Source: Macrotrachela quadricornifera
Taxonomy: Eukaryota; Rotifera; Eurotatoria; Philodinida; Philodinidae
Length of the DNA: 64,000 bases
Direction: 5' to 3'
Assembly (NCBI GenBank): GCA_022393335.1
Contig: JAJEKB010020115.1
Location: forward strand, 108,753-172,752
Shown: positions 30,904-43,900 of the stretch, one piece after another
Layout of the letters: each line of letters begins with the position of its first letter
How positions within the stretch are numbered: position 1 is the first letter of the stretch
Notes under the pieces: model-generated
Told to the model about the DNA's origin: nothing
Databases searched by the model: none
The model's input: the letters and a program-made list of their open reading frames with translations, nothing else
Program-made: the position numbers and the translations under genes

Positions 30904-33900
30904 AAAAATACTTGTGATCAACGATCTCGATATTGTCAAAAGTGATGAGATCAAGATTAACTATCAATCTACAGACGTGCAACGAAAAGAAGCAACAGAC
31001 AATACTGTCTTCAAAGATTTTATTCATAAAAATTCAACAATTAGTAGAGAATCAATTTCACATCAAGATATGTCTCTGATCCATGATTATCCAAATACGA
31101 ATGCTCTTGGTTCAACGACAAATTCACATGAAACAAAAACATACATATCTATTTATCAAATCAATCCATGTAATAACAAGTAGGAATATTTATAAGCTCC
31201 CTTGTCTAATTATGATTTTGTTTTAATTTTCATTTACAACCAGATCGTTTATCAAAGGTGTCGTCGCAAACAGAAGTCATATTCATGAATATAGTAATGT
31301 TCGTGCTAATGGTGTGGGTGTAGTATTTTCATTTGATTTAAGAGACGATACTGGTGAAATACGTGTGACCGCTTTCAACAATAATTGTGATAAACTGTAT
31401 TCCATCATACAAATTGGACAAGTAAGGTTAACAGGCAAATAAATTTCTCTTTCAACCTTTCGAACATGCTTTTTACTAAACGAATATATTTGTCTTTAGA
31501 CATATGCTCTTGCAAATGGTGATATAAAACCTGTCAATCGTCAATATAATAAATTATCCTCAAATTATGAAATAGTTATTACTTCTCGAACGATTATCAA
31601 TCATATTGTTAATGAAACTGGTCCGGATATGACAACATCTACATGTAACTTTGTCTCTCTTTGTGATATTCCCAATCAGCATGCTGATTCTCTCATTGGT
31701 AATGTCTCTGTCCTGCATATTGCAGTTTTCTGGAATATTTTACATAAACTTCTGTCATGATAGACAAAGCAATAATATAGCCACTTCATCTGATAAAGAC
31801 ATCTCTTTTCTGGAGAAAACTAAAAACAGCACTAAAACGAATATTATCCTCTATTTCTTTTCGTAATTTTTTTTATTTTTCAAATTTATCAGATGTTATT
31901 GGCATTGTGTATGCTGTACTTGATCCATCAACTGTTACCAATGCTATAGGTCGAAAATCATACACTACACGTACTATTTATCTCATAGATGAAACAGGTA
32001 CAGTACCTGTTACTCTATGGAAAGATCAGGTAAATCAATAAAATAATCTTCAGTTTGGCCAGACATTATTTTAACAATCGTTTATTTACAGGCTATTAAA
32101 TTTGATGGTACGAACAATCCAATCGTTGTGTTTGAAGGTATCAAAGTCCACGATTTTAACGGTAGTCGAAGTCTTTCAACAACCCCGACAACATTCATCA
32201 AATATAATCCTTCTAATACACAAAGGACAAAGACGCTGAAACAATGGTTTGAAAATTGCTCTCCCGGTCCTACATTATGTGCAACTCCTAGTGTTATATC
32301 AACATGTTCCTAGCAAAGTTTGAATTCTTTTTGTTGCTGGTACTTTATTTTTAACTAACTGCTTTTAGCGTCATTTAAAACGCTCTCACAAGCTATTGTT
32401 GAACATGTAGCTAATCATAATAAGAACTTATATTTTTCTGTTACAGCCTTTTGCACGAATGTTGACAAGCATAATCTAATGTATAAGGTAGATAAACAAT
32501 AAATTGACTTTCTATTCCCTTTGTTACATTTCAATAAGATGTGTCCTACTACTGGCTGTAGTAAGAAAGTAACCGAAACCGATGATATGAAAAATCATTG
32601 CAAAAAATGTGGGGTATTGTATGACATATTTAAGTGGGGTTATTTTGTAACGGTAATAAAGTACTTACTTCACATAGGAAAATTTTATTTGTATTTATTA
32701 CTTAGATTGAGATATCAGATGCTACTACAACTCAGGCAATTATTCTATTCAATAAACAGGCTGAGATGCTCTTCCATACATCACCATCACAAATGGCCGA
32801 CTATATAAAAAATGTAGTATATTGATTTTACAAACCAATTTAAAGATTCACATCGCTTTTCATTTAGAATAACACTGATATGATCAATGCCATCGTTTCC
32901 AACATTATTAATCAAGAATATAGATTCAAGCTTTGTATTCAGAATCATCGATACAAAGTTAGTAATTGAATAAAATTTCTCCTATTTACACAATAAGATC
33001 AGCTCATTTAAGACCAATTTATTACCCATTTTATTTATATCAAAGTTGTTAAAATCCTAAATCTTTCGTTATCTTGATGTCTGACGAAATCATCATTCGT
33101 CAGAATAGTCACCTAAAACATTTTTTTCGATATTTGTAGATGAATGAACATCGTATATTTTAAATTATTATTCTATCATATTTCTTTTTTTTATAGAATC
33201 AAACGTGTATTGTGTGTATCGATATCCACAACAGCCTCGAAAATCAAGTAACCAATGTTTAGCAAATAAGCCGTTCGATTTCCATATTTTAATTATCCTG
33301 TATTGATGATTGCAAACGTATTAATGTAATCCATTTCAATTATAAGCAACAAATGTAGCTTTCGATCATTTTTTTTTATTTCTACCTATTATTGTCTTTA
33401 CATACATGTCATTCATTTTAACTGATCATCATCATGTCTTTATTCTCATGCTTTTTCTAAAGTCGTATTTTCTTTTTTCTTTCTCAAAACTTGTTTTAGA
33501 TGATTAGTCGAGTCGCAAATAAAATAAGCAATTTTTTCCACGATGAAGATCAATATCCGAAACACTTTTATCAAAAGCGTTCCGTGAGTTCCATTTCCCC
33601 CGCCACAACAATAAGAATTAATGTATGATTGAATAATGCTTCTATGTATTCATTTTCCTCATTATTGATTTTGTATACAATCACAGGTAACTACAAGCGA
33701 TATCGACCACAATACTATTAATGGTACATGTCATTATTTGAAAAAAATGAAAATAGATATACCTGAAAAACAATTTGAAAAAACCAGTCACCAATCCCAT
33801 GGATTAGTTAATACAAATATGTACGACAATCTTAACGATGATTTTGATGAATTACATCATGCATCATTAGTTTCATTAAGCTCGTCTTCGGTAAGATATT

Positions 33901-34285
33901 TTTTCTCTATGAAATCATAAGTAAATATCGTATGAACTCTCATCCACTTTATATGTTTTAGTCACATGATCAATTATGGCACTCTGAGAATGAAATTGTG
34001 TTTGGTGAAACGTCGGACAAAACTAATCGGAATCTTAACGAACAACACTCATGCTCTTGTTCTAATAATATGTCTTTGTTGTTGACAACACCAACACTCA
34101 TCTCCGTCGACACACAAACAAACCTATTAACTACATCAGATGCATTCACTCAAACTTCATCAGATTTCATCACTGTCGAACAAATTCATACAATAACATC
34201 AACTCCAAAGACAGAATCGATTATTACCAATGAAGATATTGTGGAATATTTGATGAAAAGACGATCAAATTTAAATAAGAAATAA
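30904..34285 (+). CDS. Replication protein A large subunit (RPA1)-like, 13 visible exons
   Basis: Exons 30904-31179, 31244-31421, 31500-31698, 31893-32029, 32092-32305, 32369-32487, 32539-32652, 32706-32813, 32868-32957, 33197-33247, 33500-33583, 33687-33890 and 33962-34285 keep phase throughout and give about 698 codons. The start retains only the end of an RPA70N-like domain (ILVINDLDIV). DBD-A has GVVFSFDLRDDTGEIRVTAF; DBD-B has VIGIVYAVLD and DETGTVPVTLW; DBD-C has the zinc ribbon CPTTGC...HCKKC and ISDATTTQAIILFNKQAEML. RPA1 binds single-stranded DNA in replication and repair. Unusual: a Ser/Thr-rich C-terminal extension of about 200 residues absent from canonical RPA1, and a missing N terminus, 640 bp from a MULE end. 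It may be a diverged paralogue or transposon-borne. Confidence 0.75.
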
Positions 34286-34743
34286 ACAACAAGAAAAATA
34301 TTCGTCACAAAGTTTAAATTAAGACATGATAAATCATGTAATGACAACTTTTTGAATGTGATTTTTATTTCATATAAAGACTTACTTTTTTAATATATGC
34401 GCATTAATATTTGTTTGTATTCTTGTAATATGAAAGATATTAAGTGGTAAGGATATAAATTATCATCCTCAAGATTCTTTCTCTACATTTCAATATATAT
34501 TCATGAACGAAAACATCTGTCAAGTATTTTATCCGTCTTCTCTAGATTATCTTCTCTCTAACATATACCACAGAAAGATATACTTAAATTTTCACTTACA
34601 TTATATAGCACCAGAGATTGTTAAAATTATTTTCACATTACTTTTCATACCGTCTTAGATAATCCCATTCTTTTTATTCAAATAGCTTCAGTGTATTAGT
34701 AACAGAGTACTGTCAATAGAGAACTGCGTGACCACAATTTTTA

Positions 34744-34866
34744 GTCACGGTCACGTCACGGTCACGAAGCCTCTGTTCACGGTCACGCCGTGGTCACGGA
34801 CCATCTGGTCACGGTCACGGTCACGGTCACGAATTTTTTTTCAAATTAGTCACGGTCACGGTCACG
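34744..34866. repeat. Left subterminal GGTCAC-type array of the hAT element
   Basis: About fifteen GTCACG units, mostly head to tail with gaps, beginning 27 bp inside the TIR. Likely transposase-binding sites by analogy with other hAT elements. Confidence 0.8.
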
Positions 34867-35080
34867 ATTATAAGGTTAATTCGAAACAATTATGGTCTTT
34901 GCTATACTATCTTAGTGCGACATCTATTGTTGATTAATGTAGATAGAACTATTCTGGATAGTACTGGTCTACGAGTGTCCTATTAACTGTATCAATATCT
35001 CAAATTGAACTAAATCGATAAATTTTTCTATGAACGTATGATATTCGAACACTTGATCAGATCTTCATTTTTCATCTATC

Positions 35081-37384
35081 ATGGAATCAAAGCTATTGAC
35101 ACGTACTGAAGTCGAACGGCTATTGAAAAAAAATGACTCATCTATTGTCCTCAAACCAATTCAACAGACTGATCGTATTTCATCATTATGGCCACAGTTC
35201 AATCTTATTTTCATTGAAAATATTATTCAAAACTTCGTATTATGCATTAAATGTCGAGCAATTATAGTATATAAAAGTGCCACAGGTACTGGTGGTTTAA
35301 AGAAACATTCAATATCTTGTGGAAAACCTTCGTCATCCAAAGCAATACAATCCAGCATTACGACATATTATGACAAAAAATCTTTGATTATACCGCAAAA
35401 ACTGAAAAAAGAAATAACTGATGCATATGTTGATTTTGTTCTATTGGATAGTCGTCCATTCAAAGTGGTAGCAGATATTGGCTTTCAACAATTGCTTCAA
35501 ACAGTTTATAATGCTGGTAAATCATCAATTAATTCAAAATCAATTGAAATATCAAATGTTTTACCACATCCAACCACGGTAAGTGTATATCCGGATTCCG
35601 GAATTTATAAATCAATTGATTTCTTTTTCATCATAATAGGTCAGTCGTAAAATAGATGAAATTTATAATTTTCGAAAGGGACAACTTGTCGATTGGTGTC
35701 AGAAACTTGACTGTTATGCGATTATAGTCGATATGTGGACGGAAAAATATAGTGGTATGTTTCTTTTTTCTGGAAAGTACGTTTTTTTAAATCCAGTTTT
35801 AGGTATACATTTCTGTGGTGCGACTATACGTCACGTCGATTTTGACTTTTATCTACATTCATTTTGTCTTGGCTGTAGGCCGTACACTTTAGCTAATCAA
35901 ACAGCGCCAAATGTACGCAAGTTTATCGATGATTTATTGCTCGAGTATGGTCTTTCTCTAAATAAAAATTCGTTTATTATTACTGATAACGAACCAAAGA
36001 TGTTAGCAGCTTTACGTGGTACTAATCGGGTCGGTTGTAGCGATCATTATTTGAATAAAGTGTTAGAACATTCGTTCACTTTGTCCAACAGTAATTGTAC
36101 CGAGGTGATCCAAGTGTTTAATCTAATTAAATCACTTGTCGCAAATTTTCGAAGATCTCACCGTCAAATAAAACTATCACGTAAACTCCAAACATTTAGT
36201 TCCACTCGATTTAGTGGAGCATATTATATGCTGGTGAGTTTTATTTACGTGAAAGAGATATTTACCAACAATCCGCTGATTTATTCTAGAATATCTTTAA
36301 TTCGATTTATGATGAACTTGTCGATGTTTTTAGTGGTCAACATCAACAAGATTTTGAATCTGTTGAAAAAGATTTATTATCGGAATTGTGCAAATTTCTT
36401 CAGGTTTTTGATCAAGTCATCACAATTCTTAGTGATGAAACCCAACCAACGTTACATAAAGTTGTTCCACTTCGAAATCTACTAATTAATCATTGTGCAT
36501 TGAATCCAGATGAAATGGTTGGTTTGAAAAAAATGAAACAATTCTTAAGTAAGTAAAAAGTATCGTCATATTTAAGAAACAAATTTTTCATCTATGCATG
36601 ATCAACTGGAAGGCTTTTAATTCATGTGTCGCTCATGTTTTGTCTTGCTGTTTTTTATTTAGAGCAAGATATTATGGATAAATAGCCAGTTCTATCAGAA
36701 CACTTGATAGCCACAGTTATTCATCCTCGTTTACGAGATTTTTCTGGAAATGATTCCTTAAAAAAAGAAGCATTTGAATTATTACGAATTGCTGTTGTTT
36801 CTCAAACCAGTACGCCTAATTATAATTCATCAGAAGATGATGAATCTTCATTATCAACGAATAATAAATCAATTACATCTAGCAAAACAAATCTACTATC
36901 TCTATGTTATGATAAACGACGAGCTGATAAAACACAAGCCGATGAAGTTTTATTATGGAGTCAAAGTGGTTTTGAAGATTTTGTCAATGATGATGACTTG
37001 TTGTCTTTTTGGAAAAAAAAGAAAGATGAATTTCCAACAATTGCTGCTATTGCTCGTAAATTCTTAGCTATTCCAGCAGCCAACACTTCAGTAGAGAGAT
37101 TGTTTTCATCAACCAAGATTACAGTCAATGATCGAAGAACAAAATTAGGTGCTGATAAACTCGATAAACTTATGTTTCTCAAAAAGAACTTAATACCACT
37201 CAAACACATGTTTGATTCAAATAATTCTTCATCAAAGATCAATTCAAAAAGAAAACCGGACGATATTATACACGAGAATGATGTTCAAGACGAACTTTTG
37301 ATTGTAAAAAAGATTAGAGGTGATGAAAAAGAGGAAGAATGTCATATATTAAGTGATGAAGATGAAGATGAAGAAGAAAATTAA
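35081..37384 (+). pseudogene. hAT transposase (BED finger, RNase H-like, hATC), one stop
   Basis: Exons 35081-35578, 35640-35754, 35803-36233, 36290-36548 and 36663-37384 join in frame. A BED-type finger (FVLCIKCRAIIVYKSATGTG...LKKHSISC) comes first, the catalytic region has IIVDMWTEKYSG, IITDNEPKMLAAL and CSDHYLNKVL, and the C terminus has the hATC dimerisation motif (FPTIAAIARKFLAIPAANTS then VERLFSS). An acidic tail closes the protein. A single in-frame TAG at 36683-36685 in exon 5 breaks an otherwise complete gene, so the copy is either just inactivated or the stop is a sequencing error. Confidence 0.85.
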
Positions 37385-37569
37385 AAACGCATTCATTATT
37401 TATATTAGCTTATGTTTTTCTTTATATTATTGTTGCTTTTGTGTTATTTATTTTAAATTATATTCACTATGTAATATGGATTTGATAATGAGCTTTGATC
37501 TTTTCATTTTCTCAATCAAAATATGAACAGAATATACATTTTTCGTGACTTTTTTTCCAAAATAATACA

Positions 37570-37625
37570 GGTCACGGTCACGGTCACGATCACGGTCACG
37601 CGTGACCGTGACCGTGACCGTGACC
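37570..37625. repeat. Right subterminal array, perfect palindrome of GGTCAC hexamers
   Basis: GGTCACGGTCACGGTCACG-type repeats run to a CGCG centre near 37600 and then turn to the complementary GTGACC orientation, giving a cruciform-prone end, unlike the one-directional left array. Confidence 0.85.
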
Positions 37626-37651
37626 ATTTTGCAGATCTCTAACTGTCAATC

Positions 37652-40150
37652 ATGTCATCACGAACAAGTGAATCCGAAATACAAGTACTCATCAATTTTT
37701 ATCGACTGTTTCATCCAACAGAAATCTCATTCATTATGGAATTGAATTCTCGACTGGCAAAATTAGAACCAACTCGTATTAAATTTATTACTAAACATTT
37801 GCGACAATTTTTCAATTCTCAACATAAGGAAGCCGATGTTCGTGCTCTCATCGCATTTTTTTCAAATCCAAATAATCAGCTACAAATCAAACATGCTTGT
37901 CATCTCGATGATATATCAATACCTAATGCACAGACAAATCCTTTAATTCCATACACCGAACAATGTCCTGTTTGTAACTCAACTTTAAATAGTGATAATG
38001 CGCGGACCAAACAAGTTTCAATATATATAAATGATGGACAGGTTCTACCAGGTACCCAATTGAACTAATTTTTATGAGCAGTTCAGTAGATATTAGGAGT
38101 ATAAAGTTGCTTAGTTTTAATACATGGTAGTGCTCCTTCTTTCCAGCCAATATTTTAATGAGTAAATCATTTTAAAAACACGTTGATATTAAGTTTGTTT
38201 TCATTTTAACAAAACAATAGAAACTTTTCTGTTATTTTCAAACAGAATATGTCTCATCATTCGTCCTATCACATCTTTATTTTCACCATAGGTATTGTCT
38301 ATTATCTTCAATGTATCCACGCCGGTCATTCACAAAAGCAAATCGATGATCCACTTCTCATCTTTCCAAATTATATACAACGACAAAATATACAAACCTA
38401 CACATCAGAAAGCATTCGTTATGGTTCTTACATCTATTTGGGAGGTGAATATGCATGTGATAGGCAACTTATTGAACGATATACTTCTGATCTTATCTCC
38501 ACTCCACATTCTTGGCAAAAATTAGTGGACAGCTTAAATTTACATGCATTTAATACAAATCAGTATCAAACAACTTCAATGAATATGCGTCGATTCTCTC
38601 AGATATTTTTCAAATACAAAATTATTGAAATGGACTTTTGTTTAGGTAGTGCCAGTATCGATGTTCCAAAAGAAATTGAACGATTCGATGCTTGGGCATG
38701 GTCTGAATATCCACGTCTGGTATCAAGATTCATTTATTTATGGACAAATCATAAGACTCTAATTGGACCTTGTAAGACAACAAATAATAATTGCTCATCT
38801 TGTTTCACTATCGACGGCCATCAGAAAGCGCGTCGACGCGTGTGTGGAGCGAAACAAATCGAGTATTTGAGTAATGATTTTGCTGAACCATTAGTTATCG
38901 GCTGTTGGAGAACACCCGTTCGTTATTCATTATACTGTGAAGCACATAAAGACCTGCAGATTGCATCAAAAGTGTCTAATTCCACTTCGACTAGTAGACA
39001 GAAAAAACCTCGCTCTCGTAAATCTCCAGGAAAAAGCAATTGGCGTCAACAGAAAAACATCTTTTTTGGTGCTACAAATTGTAACACCAATAAAGCTTGA
39101 TCAGAATCCTATATAGCTAAATGCTCGAGATGATTTGGTCTTTTGGCCGTAGTTAGTAATTGCAAAGTTATTATCAGTTTTGCTGAAATTTTTAGAAGTG
39201 AAACATTACGAGAGATTGTTCAACTACTTCTGAATACTATAAGAAGTTAGTTTCATTAATCTTTTTCTTTTTCTTTTTCTTTTTTTCTGTTAATATCTAT
39301 GTTAAAGTTGCTGATGGTGCTTTACCACGTCTCGGTTGTTATGATGACGGGTGTCATCTTGTTCAATTTGTTAAAAAAAATGTGGGAAAGCTCATTACAG
39401 ATTCACCAGCTTCGAATATTCTTAAAAACACCAAGTTTTATATCGATAAATCTCACTGGAAAAATCATGTTGGAAAATGGTGCAAAGCAAATATGTCACC
39501 TTATTCTAATCCAGGTAAATCAATTTGTCATAAATAAAAATTCATCTTTTCTCACTGGATCTTAGATTTGGATATGATCAACACGCAATGTGCTGAACAA
39601 TCATTCTTGGTTAAAGAGATATTCCGCTATTGTCAGCAGTTTTGGGATGGATAAGAGCACCTTTATACTTGCTTATATTGTTTCATTATAAGAACTTATC
39701 CACATGTCATGTACGTCCAAGCACTCATTTTAATATTGTTAGTGTAAGAAATCGAAGAAAAAAATAAATATTGTAATTGTTTTTTATTAGGCTCATTTGG
39801 TTCCTGAAGCACCAACCATCAGTCTTCCTCATGTAGCAAGTAAACATCAGCAAAATAATTTGTCTACATGTGATTCGAATGATTCTTCGATTGAAAAGGA
39901 AAATTACTCAAATATAAATACTGAGAATAAATGGGTACAGCTGTCAAAAAAAATTCAATCGAATGATAGACAATTATTATCGAATAAAACATCAGATTTA
40001 TTAAATAATTCTAACAAACAATGGACAACAGTTACTAATGTCATATCATCATCATCATCTGAACCAAAAAAAACCAATAAACGAATGGGATCACCGGATG
40101 TCAATAATAAATGGATTGAAAAAACCCAAAAAGTACTGAAGCACTTTTAA
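37652..40150 (+). pseudogene. KDZ-family (Kyakuja-Dileera-Zisupton) transposase-like gene, decayed
   Basis: Exon 1 (37652-38050) has a CPVCN half-finger. Exon 2 (38292 on) continues with LQCIHAGHSQ, the Cys-rich block CKTTNNNCSSCFTIDGHQKA and GCWRTPVRYSLYCEAH, which resemble the CxC clusters of KDZ transposases. Later exons give SETLREIVQLLLNTIR, GCYDDGCHLVQFVKKN and FYIDKSHWKNHVGKWC, then INTQCAEQSF and FGMDKSTFILAYIVSL, matching the KDZ catalytic region. Frameshifts near 39600 and 39695 and a stop at 39098-39100 (possibly intronic) break it. The last exon (39792-40150) is Ser/Asn-rich. Family assignment is from recalled motifs. Confidence 0.65.
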
Positions 40151-40919
40151 AAAACATCAAATTTTCGAATATTAAATTATTGTATTGATCATTAGAGTAA
40201 ATAAAATATTTAACTGAAAATTTTCTATTTTCTTCATCTTAATGATGAAATTTATGACTATATAAACTCTTTCGTATCATATTTATTTCGAGTGTTCTAG
40301 TTTGACATCTATTAGAGAGCAGTGCATATTTAATTTAATAAACAATTTATTGTATCACGACATAATTCTTAGACAGATTGAAAACAAAATCTCAACAATA
40401 TCTTCTGTTTTAAAAAATCGAATAATTAAAAAATCCGTTAAATCTCGATATTGACGGGAAAAATCTAATAAATCTCAAAAAAATAAGTCCTGGAAGCTGC
40501 TGATTTTAATTAATTCAATCAAATCTTTCAAGCCATCTGAGGACGATTCTCTAGCAGGAATCGAAACCATGGTCATGGCAGCTAGACTCACACCCCACCC
40601 CCGCCTCTATGAAGAATTTTTAACGATTCTAGCAGTTCGGAAAAAGTGTATGCGATTAATTGAGGCTATGAAATAGGGTAATAGTACCTTCCACATTCAT
40701 TCTTAGGGATTTTTTGTTATTCTTCTCATAGCCTTGTTTGCTAGTCAATAGCAGTCACGTTCAGCAATGTTCCACTGTTAAATAACACGATGGAAAGTGT
40801 AGCGCTGCCGTTGTAATATATTGTTTATTTAAGATAAGTGAAATGTGTGACAACGATTGAAGATGTAAAACAAAAGCGATAGCTGTCTGTGGTATGGGAT
40901 TATCAGAAATCTTATAGAT
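40151..40919. other. Gene-free stretch between KDZ-like and SARAF genes
   Basis: AT-rich; a short stretch near 40480-40690 resembles decayed coding or repeat sequence but nothing is supportable. Confidence 0.35.
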
Positions 40920-43900
40920 TTATCGGCATGTTGTCGTAGCATCGCCCACTAAACGAGACAATTTCATCACGGCTGTTGAATTAAAGAAAATATATACTTT
41001 ACCAGCACCATATGTACTGCCCGAACCATGACCATGCCAACTGCTTGTGCTATGACTTCTAGTGGTTCTGAAGATAGGTGTGCGATATGCTTCATCTCGA
41101 TTGTTGTCGTTTTTTTTAGAACAATAACTAATCACTCCTGCCCAGAACAGAAAAATGATTATTACCGCCACAACTATTCCAGCTATTGATGCGGCACTGG
41201 TGAAAACGGTGGTATTACTTCAATATTTAGGAGGACTAGGTAAATAATTACTTACCTAATGTTTCCTTCGCTTGTTAGCTCAAGATAATATGCCAGCTAT
41301 AAATAATACTGAATATATGAAAGTTCATTTTCAACAGAGATTCACTTACTCCACATGATCCGACCAGAACATACGGATCCGTAGAACTGTCATAACCTTC
41401 ACAAGAGATGCTCATTTGACCAAATTTATATTTTGTTGGCATCGCAGGCGTTTGGCATAGCCACTAGGAAAAGAAATTATTTATATGGGAGGATGAAACT
41501 GATTTTTTCTCTTTTGTCAGATAAATCTTGAGACTATTCTTAATCTGACACCAACACACAACTTGGGCATCTGTGTTAAATCCGAAGATTTTCAGATGAA
41601 GATAGAAGTAAGATTTTTATGTGTTTAGAAACGAAACATGAACACGCCTCTTCGAAGTTTATTGCATTTATTAGAGAACACACCTCACTATGTTAGAAAA
41701 TGCTATTCGAGTCATCTTTTCTCTCAGTGACTGCAAGAGACATATACGAAATAATTTATACGATTTTCAAAAAATCTTAGTATTTTCGTGCGTATGAAGA
41801 GACACCAAGAGGAAGGTCATAATAAAATTGAGTGCACAACCGTGGGATATGCTATGCATTTTTCAAATGAAGGCTTTCTTTTCTAAGAACTCCTGACTTA
41901 TTTAGAATTATTGGGAGAAAATAATGGTCGTCTCAAAACCTAGTATCTTGGATGAGTGCTTTACCAGAAGAGCGTTTCGGTTTATTTTGTCTCACAGTGA
42001 GATGATCTTAATTTTTAGCAACCTCCAATCTATCGTGAACTTTTTACGATATATTCGACTTTTGACTTATCATTGTGTGATTTCTCTCTTCTAACACTGA
42101 ATGCAGATATTTGCATAAAAGGACCTTTTCTTTCATCACATGATCAATTATACTAATTTCTTTTATTCATCACAGATGTTCTAACGTTAGCAACGTGTCG
42201 ATTACCAAAGAAAATCTCTTCTATTGGTATAAAAATACAAATAGTCTGCATACACTGTAAAAAAAGAGGGTGCCACACCGAAATTTCGATAGTTTCGTAC
42301 CAGATAAGCGAAACCGATAGTAGTTTTGTATTGCATCAAAAAGTTCCGTAGATGTTGCACGAAGCCATTCATAGTTTCGTACGTGCTCTAAAAATTCCGT
42401 ACCAATTGTACGAATTTCGTCATAGAGTCGTGAAAGGCGTACTAAACCATCATTTTGTTCAGGAAACAATAATTGGTTTCGTTCAAAGTATTCTGAACCA
42501 TTAATTATATCACAAAACCACTGAGAATTTCATAGAGCTAATAAAAGTTCTTTATATCTCTTACGAATCCATAAAAAGTTTCGTACAACATGTACAGAAC
42601 TATCACAGCATTAACGCAGTGCAAAATGGCTTTGTAAGATTCATACTGAACCTTCAGATAATTTACTAAATTACAAGTAGTTTCACAAAATCGTTACTGA
42701 ACCTTCAGAAAATTGATGAAATTATTATTGATTTCGTATGAGATATGTGCAACCATTAACTGACTTTTGAAGTAATCAATGGTTACAAGACATTTGTGCG
42801 AAATCTTTGTAGTACTTACGTAACCATGCATAGTTTTGTAAACGATATAATGAACTGTTCCATCATTCATAACACTATCAGTGACTTTATGACAAATACA
42901 CAGAAGCTTTACGACTTCCACGAAATTATCAATAGTTGCGCATTATGTAGAAAGAGCTATTCTAGGATTTTCAGACCCAATTACAGCTTTCTACTATGGG
43001 TACGAAAACTTCAGACATGCTAGAGCCATTACTGGTTTCGTGCACAACACGTGAAGCTCTAATCCGAGCCCGCTAAACCACGAATAGTTCTGTCTATTGT
43101 ATGAGAAACCGCTTTAAAATTTTCAGAAAAATGATACCTTCATATTACACATAGGAAAACTTAACGTGTTCTACAGACTCATTATTACGTTCGCACATTG
43201 CTTAAGAAGCTATTTTTATTGGACTTATAAAATTACACAAGGATCATTATCACAAACGCAGAGCCTATTGTTGTGTTACATAGCCGTTAATGACTCCATT
43301 GGTCAGCTAATCGCTTTGTTTCAGTGTACGAAATCGATGCATTCTACACCTATTAGAATTTATATCTCCAAGTAGGCATAGAGAACCCTGGGGTATCACC
43401 AATTAAGTATAGGCTACTTCAGAGATGCTCCTAAGTAGATAATGGGTACATCAGGGATATCCATAAGTAGGTATAAGACACCTCTGGAGTATTCCCAGTA
43501 GGCATTAGGTAGCTCTGGGATACTTCCATGTAGGTATAGCGTACCTATGAAGTACTTTCAGATAGGTACAGAGCACGTCGAAGTATGTGTAGGGTACAGC
43601 AGGGGTAGTTCTAATATGTTGTTTTATTTCTCTTGTAGATTGATACAAGTGTCCGATTCACGAGTAAGTTCATTATGTTCAATAAGTGATTGTTTTTTTG
43701 TGTTTTGGGGTCAAATGAGATTTTAGTTGTGATGTTGGGAGTATTGGCCTAAATAACGCGTTATTTATTTGTTGCTAGTGGGTTCATAGGGTTGATGTGG
43801 AAGTGTACTGCTTTTTTATTGTTTTTTTTTTGTTTTGAGAAGGCACACTCATAGATTCGAGCTAATTATTAGTTTTCTATCGTTGTCTGAGGAGGCATAT

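Larger units (their letters stand above)
34717..37641 (+). mobile_element. hAT transposon with exact 8-bp TSD and hexamer-array ends
   Basis: Flanked by ACTGTCAA (34709-34716, 37642-37649). Short TIRs TAGAGAACTGC and TAGAGATCTGC. Subterminal regions are arrays of GGTCAC/GTGACC hexamers. The interior carries a five-exon BED/hATC transposase. The insertion lies two bases upstream of the ATG of the KDZ-like gene, in the intergenic region after the RPA1-like gene. Confidence 0.92.

Noticed and set aside
34744..37625. GGTCAC arrays as a CRISPR-like or telomeric repeat
   Set aside because: Units are contiguous hexamers without spacers, bounded by hAT TIRs; eukaryotic context and an internal transposase explain them.
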